Assembly: GCA_964390055.1 (NCBI GenBank)
Contig: CAYMGQ010000034.1
Coordinates: forward strand, 1 to 8,204
Length of the DNA stretch: 8,204 bases
Reading direction: 5' to 3'
Source of the DNA: CAYMGQ01 sp964390055
Lineage (GTDB): Bacteria > Bacillota > Clostridia > Peptostreptococcales > Natronincolaceae
Positions 6,916 through 8,204 of this stretch are shown here, piece by piece (position 1 is the first letter of the stretch; every line of letters starts with the position of its first letter). A program made the translations under genes and the position numbers. The notes under the pieces were generated by a model. It was not told where the DNA came from. It was given only the letters and a program-made list of their open reading frames with translations, and ran no database searches.

Positions 6916-7235
6916 TAAATCACCGCCTGTATTAAATACTCGTAGTGGATATAGTTTGTATCATCCTCATATTGGATAGACAAGAGTTCAAACGGTATCC
7001 CTTGGTCGTTAAAGGCTTCTTGGAGCTGTTCGATAATCGGGTCGTACTCGGTCTTAGTGAATACATCAATGGTGACATCAAGTATCTGCTTTTGCTTGCG
7101 ATTATCAGCGTGCACTGCATCAGCTTCGCCATCTTCTGCCCATACGATATAAGTATCATGTTGTTGCCATGCCTTGTAGTGGTAAGTATTCAGTGTAATA
7201 TCAAGGAGAAAGTCTCTAATTTCCGTCAATGTCAT
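6915..7235 (-). CDS. Putative tail terminator / tail completion protein
   Basis: This 106-residue protein is of a kind commonly found uncharacterised in Firmicutes phage head-tail joining clusters. It shows YIVWAEDGEADAVHADN (about residues 29-45), a strand DVTIDVFTKTEYDPIIEQLQ (53-72) and a final pair of strands ending YIHYEYLIQ. An N-terminal helix, then a YvvW/y strand, a central V.ID.ft.t..d....lq unit and a closing strand is the general layout of tail terminator proteins (the lambda gpU/DUF3168 type). Terminators cap the tail tube and contact the head. Fold and position support the role, but I see no diagnostic residue. It overlaps the closure gene by 20 bases and the gp10-like gene by one base (TAATG), so coupled translation is likely. 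It could instead be another small joining protein. Confidence 0.55.
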   Translation of the reverse strand: MTLTEIRDFLLDITLNTYHYKAWQQHDTYIVWAEDGEADAVHADNRKQKQILDVTIDVFTKTEYDPIIEQLQEAFNDQGIPFELLSIQYEDDTNYIHYEYLIQAVI

Positions 7236-7578
7236 ACTTTGTCACCACCTTTTCTAGTGATAAGTCAAGGCATCTAGGCTCAACGTCATTTATGGACTGC
7301 ACTTGCTTAATTCGGTATTGTTCGCCATCAATCGGGATTACAATATCTTCTCTTGCTATGCCATTTATTCGGGGGATTCGTAAGAGCTGTTCAACAATGG
7401 TGTTTTCTTGCTTATTTGCAGTAAACCTTGTCACACCTACAGTTCTTTCCTCATATGGGATGGTGTTAGCAAATTTCTGTATCAGTCCATCTTTAGGCAT
7501 ATTCCCGAGACCGCCGATATTACCGACTTCGTATACGGTTAAAACTCCGTCATTAAATGTCTGCGTTATTGGCTTCAT
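7216..7578 (-). CDS. Head closure / head-tail adaptor protein
   Basis: This 120-residue protein matches the pattern of phage head closure proteins (SPP1 gp16/HK97 gp7-type adaptors), small beta-barrel proteins that seal the connector after DNA packaging and bind the tail. Visible elements are TRFTANKQENTIVEQLLRIP (about residues 50-69), the strand pair VIPIDGEQYRIKQVQ (80-94) and the C-terminal PRCLDLSLEKV (101-111); the C-x-DLSL ending is common in this group. The start at 7578 is supported by AGGAGGT at 7587-7593, which lies inside the end of the connector gene. The gene overlaps its upstream neighbour by 26 bases and its downstream neighbour by 20. A glycine-rich stretch (GNIGGLGNMPKDG, 19-31) may be the flexible loop that reaches into the channel; that is inference. 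Confidence 0.75.
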   Translation of the reverse strand: MKPITQTFNDGVLTVYEVGNIGGLGNMPKDGLIQKFANTIPYEERTVGVTRFTANKQENTIVEQLLRIPRINGIAREDIVIPIDGEQYRIKQVQSINDVEPRCLDLSLEKVVTKYDIDGN

Positions 7579-7861
7579 ATCGTTTTACCTCCTCGTCTAT
7601 TTGGAGAGACAGAAGTTCATGCAAGTAATTTTTTTGAAATTCTTCAAGGGCGTTTGAGCGGACATATCGGCAGTAGTCTAATAGTAATTCTTTGGGCTTG
7701 TTTTCTTCGGAATAATCTAGTTCGCCCCCTGCTACAGAATTTAGATATTTCATTCCTCGCTTAATAATTCCTGTTAGCTTGTTGTCCGTGGTCGCATCAT
7801 CCCATCTAATGTCTAAATAGTCTTTAGTATCTTGCAGTAATGTTTCTGGTAGTTCGGCCAT
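7553..7861 (-). CDS. Head-tail connector protein, gp6-like
   Basis: This 102-residue protein has the features of the HK97 gp6/SPP1 gp15-like connector family, whose members form a ring under the portal and give the docking surface for the head closure protein. Visible features are a short N-terminal helix, the YLDIRWDDATTDNKL segment (about residues 15-29; YL.I...D..tD.kl is typical), a second helix with GMKYLNSVAGG (36-46), and a long amphipathic helix (about 57-87) containing LLLDYCRYVRSNALEEFQ. The length of about 100 residues is normal for the family. It begins 8 bases after the 57-residue gene and overlaps the closure gene by 26 bases, so the two are probably translationally coupled. Family assignment is from sequence pattern and gene order. 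Confidence 0.8.
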   Translation of the reverse strand: MAELPETLLQDTKDYLDIRWDDATTDNKLTGIIKRGMKYLNSVAGGELDYSEENKPKELLLDYCRYVRSNALEEFQKNYLHELLSLQIDEEVKRYEANNADI

Positions 7862-7864
7862 TTA

Positions 7865-7871
7865 ATCACCT
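7865..7871 (-). promoter_or_regulatory. Ribosome binding site of the connector gene, sharing bases with the upstream stop
   Basis: AGGTGAT on the minus strand sits just ahead of the ATG at 7861. Its first two bases are the last two of the TAG (7870-7872) that ends the 57-residue gene. The SD core is weaker than the AGGAGG sites used elsewhere in the operon. Confidence 0.65.
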
Positions 7872-8043
7872 ACTTCTTTTTGGTGGTAGGTTTCTTAGTT
7901 TCCTTGATTTCCTCCACGAAAACACCATGAGCGGTTGAGTTTATTTCCTCAAACCGCTCTTTGGATATAGTTAGTGTTTTATTGACTTTGTGAAGGTTTT
8001 TAGTGTGCTTATCTATGAACTGCTTAACTACTTTAACCTTCAT
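7870..8043 (-). CDS. Small phage protein with lysine-rich C-terminus, function unknown
   Basis: A 57-residue reading frame starts at ATG 8041-8043 and stops at TAG 7870-7872. Its reality is supported by the ideal AGGAGG site in front, an exact fit between its neighbours (10-base and 8-base gaps) and the same strand and codon style. The first half (MKVKVVKQFIDKHTKNLHKV) resembles the small proteins often found between capsid and connector genes of Firmicutes phages, which share a V.kFiDK.t...h.v pattern followed by an E-R-F/a-E-E helix. Here that helix is SKERFEEIN at about residues 28-36. The C-terminus, KKPTTKKK, is strongly basic and looks disordered. No enzymatic motif is visible. A minor head, decoration or DNA-contacting role is possible but not shown by the sequence. 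Confidence 0.75.
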   Translation of the reverse strand: MKVKVVKQFIDKHTKNLHKVNKTLTISKERFEEINSTAHGVFVEEIKETKKPTTKKK

Positions 8044-8049
8044 AATTTA

Positions 8050-8055
8050 CCTCCT
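8050..8055 (-). promoter_or_regulatory. Ribosome binding site of the 57-residue gene, overlapping the capsid stop codon
   Basis: The minus strand reads AGGAGG, six bases before the ATG at 8043. The AG that opens it is also the end of the upstream TAG stop (8054-8056), giving TAGGAGG. Confidence 0.85.
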
Positions 8056-8204
8056 AAACTTCTGGGGTTTCAGCTACAGTAATAACCTTTTGGATAGTAG
8101 GCTTAAGGTTGCTGATGTCAAGCAAGATAAATGAGTTGTTATCTTTAGGCTGACCGTGTCCATAGAACTTAGTCAGATATACTCTTTCATCTTCTAGGAA
8201 TCTG
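8054..8204 (-). CDS. Probable major capsid protein, C-terminal end (partial)
   Basis: Only the last 49 residues lie in the window; the gene continues past the right edge, and the stop is TAG at 8054-8056. The visible part contains ERVYLTKFYGHGQPKDNN followed by a hydrophobic strand (SFILLDISNL) and ends in an acidic tail, AETPEV. I do not recognise a diagnostic capsid motif in so short a piece. The call rests mainly on position: in siphovirus modules the gene just ahead of a small basic protein and the gp6-like connector is normally the major capsid protein. The YGxGxPKDNxSF-type ending also resembles, from memory, the C-termini of some Firmicutes phage capsid proteins. A head decoration protein is the main alternative. 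The stop codon lies inside the ribosome binding site of the next gene, 10 bases ahead of its start, which suggests coupled translation. Confidence 0.55.
   Translation of the reverse strand, partial: RFLEDERVYLTKFYGHGQPKDNNSFILLDISNLKPTIQKVITVAETPEV

Noticed and set aside
6416..6979. Plus-strand reading frame of 187 codons, the longest on that strand
   Set aside because: It is antisense to the gp10-like gene and its neighbours, all of which have clear family patterns and ribosome binding sites. Its product is S/F/P-rich with no recognisable domain.
6932..7159. Minus-strand reading frame of 75 codons overlapping the 106-residue gene in another frame
   Set aside because: The 106-residue frame has the better start context, the overlaps with both neighbours and a recognisable strand pattern. 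The alternative product is not family-like.
7229..7657. Plus-strand reading frame of 142 codons
   Set aside because: It is antisense to the closure and connector genes, has no ribosome binding site and spans three well-supported genes in the opposite direction.
1..8204. Defence island, CRISPR array, retron, tRNA, insertion sequence or other non-structural system hidden in the phage module
   Set aside because: All of the window except 44 bases or less per junction is covered by recognised structural genes. No direct-repeat array, cloverleaf, terminal inverted repeat or reverse transcriptase or nuclease motif was seen on either strand.

Overview
The window is one continuous stretch of the late (structural) gene module of a siphovirus-type phage or prophage. 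Every supported gene is on the minus strand, so transcription runs from the right edge to the left edge. AT-rich DNA, strong AGGAGG-type ribosome binding sites, tightly packed or overlapping genes and the protein families present point to a low-GC Firmicutes host, most likely a clostridial-type bacterium. Species cannot be told from the sequence, and no integrase, att site or host gene is present to separate a prophage from a free phage.

Layout in transcription order (right to left): C-terminus of the probable major capsid protein (8054-8204, cut by the edge); a 57-residue basic-tailed protein (7870-8043); a gp6-like head-tail connector (7553-7861); a head closure/adaptor protein (7216-7578); a 106-residue putative tail terminator (6915-7235); an HK97 gp10-like head-tail joining protein (6430-6915); a phi13-type major tail protein (5880-6422); a 44-base gap with a factor-independent terminator hairpin (5851-5873); a tail assembly chaperone that appears to carry G and T parts in a single frame (5347-5835); the 1106-residue tape measure protein (2016-5336); the distal tail protein Dit (1344-2006); and the start of the tail hub/spike protein of the prophage endopeptidase type (1-1347, cut by the left edge).

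Together these genes take a filled capsid to a finished tail tip. Connector and closure proteins plug the portal, the gp10-like and terminator-like proteins join head to tail, the major tail protein forms the tube around the tape measure with help from the chaperone, and Dit plus the hub/spike protein form the baseplate. No intergenic stretch exceeds 44 bases, and no gene is supported on the plus strand.

Most of the window is a standard morphogenesis module; I see no defence system, new enzyme or RNA machine. The points most worth a second look are: (1) the terminator between the major tail protein and chaperone genes, whose 3' arm is also complementary to the chaperone's ribosome binding site; (2) the apparent in-frame G-T fusion, where a programmed frameshift is usual; (3) a hub protein that looks shortened before its YGKN motif and carries a probable antiparallel coiled-coil hairpin; (4) the repeated use of TAGGAGG/TAGGTGA as stop codon and ribosome binding site at once.
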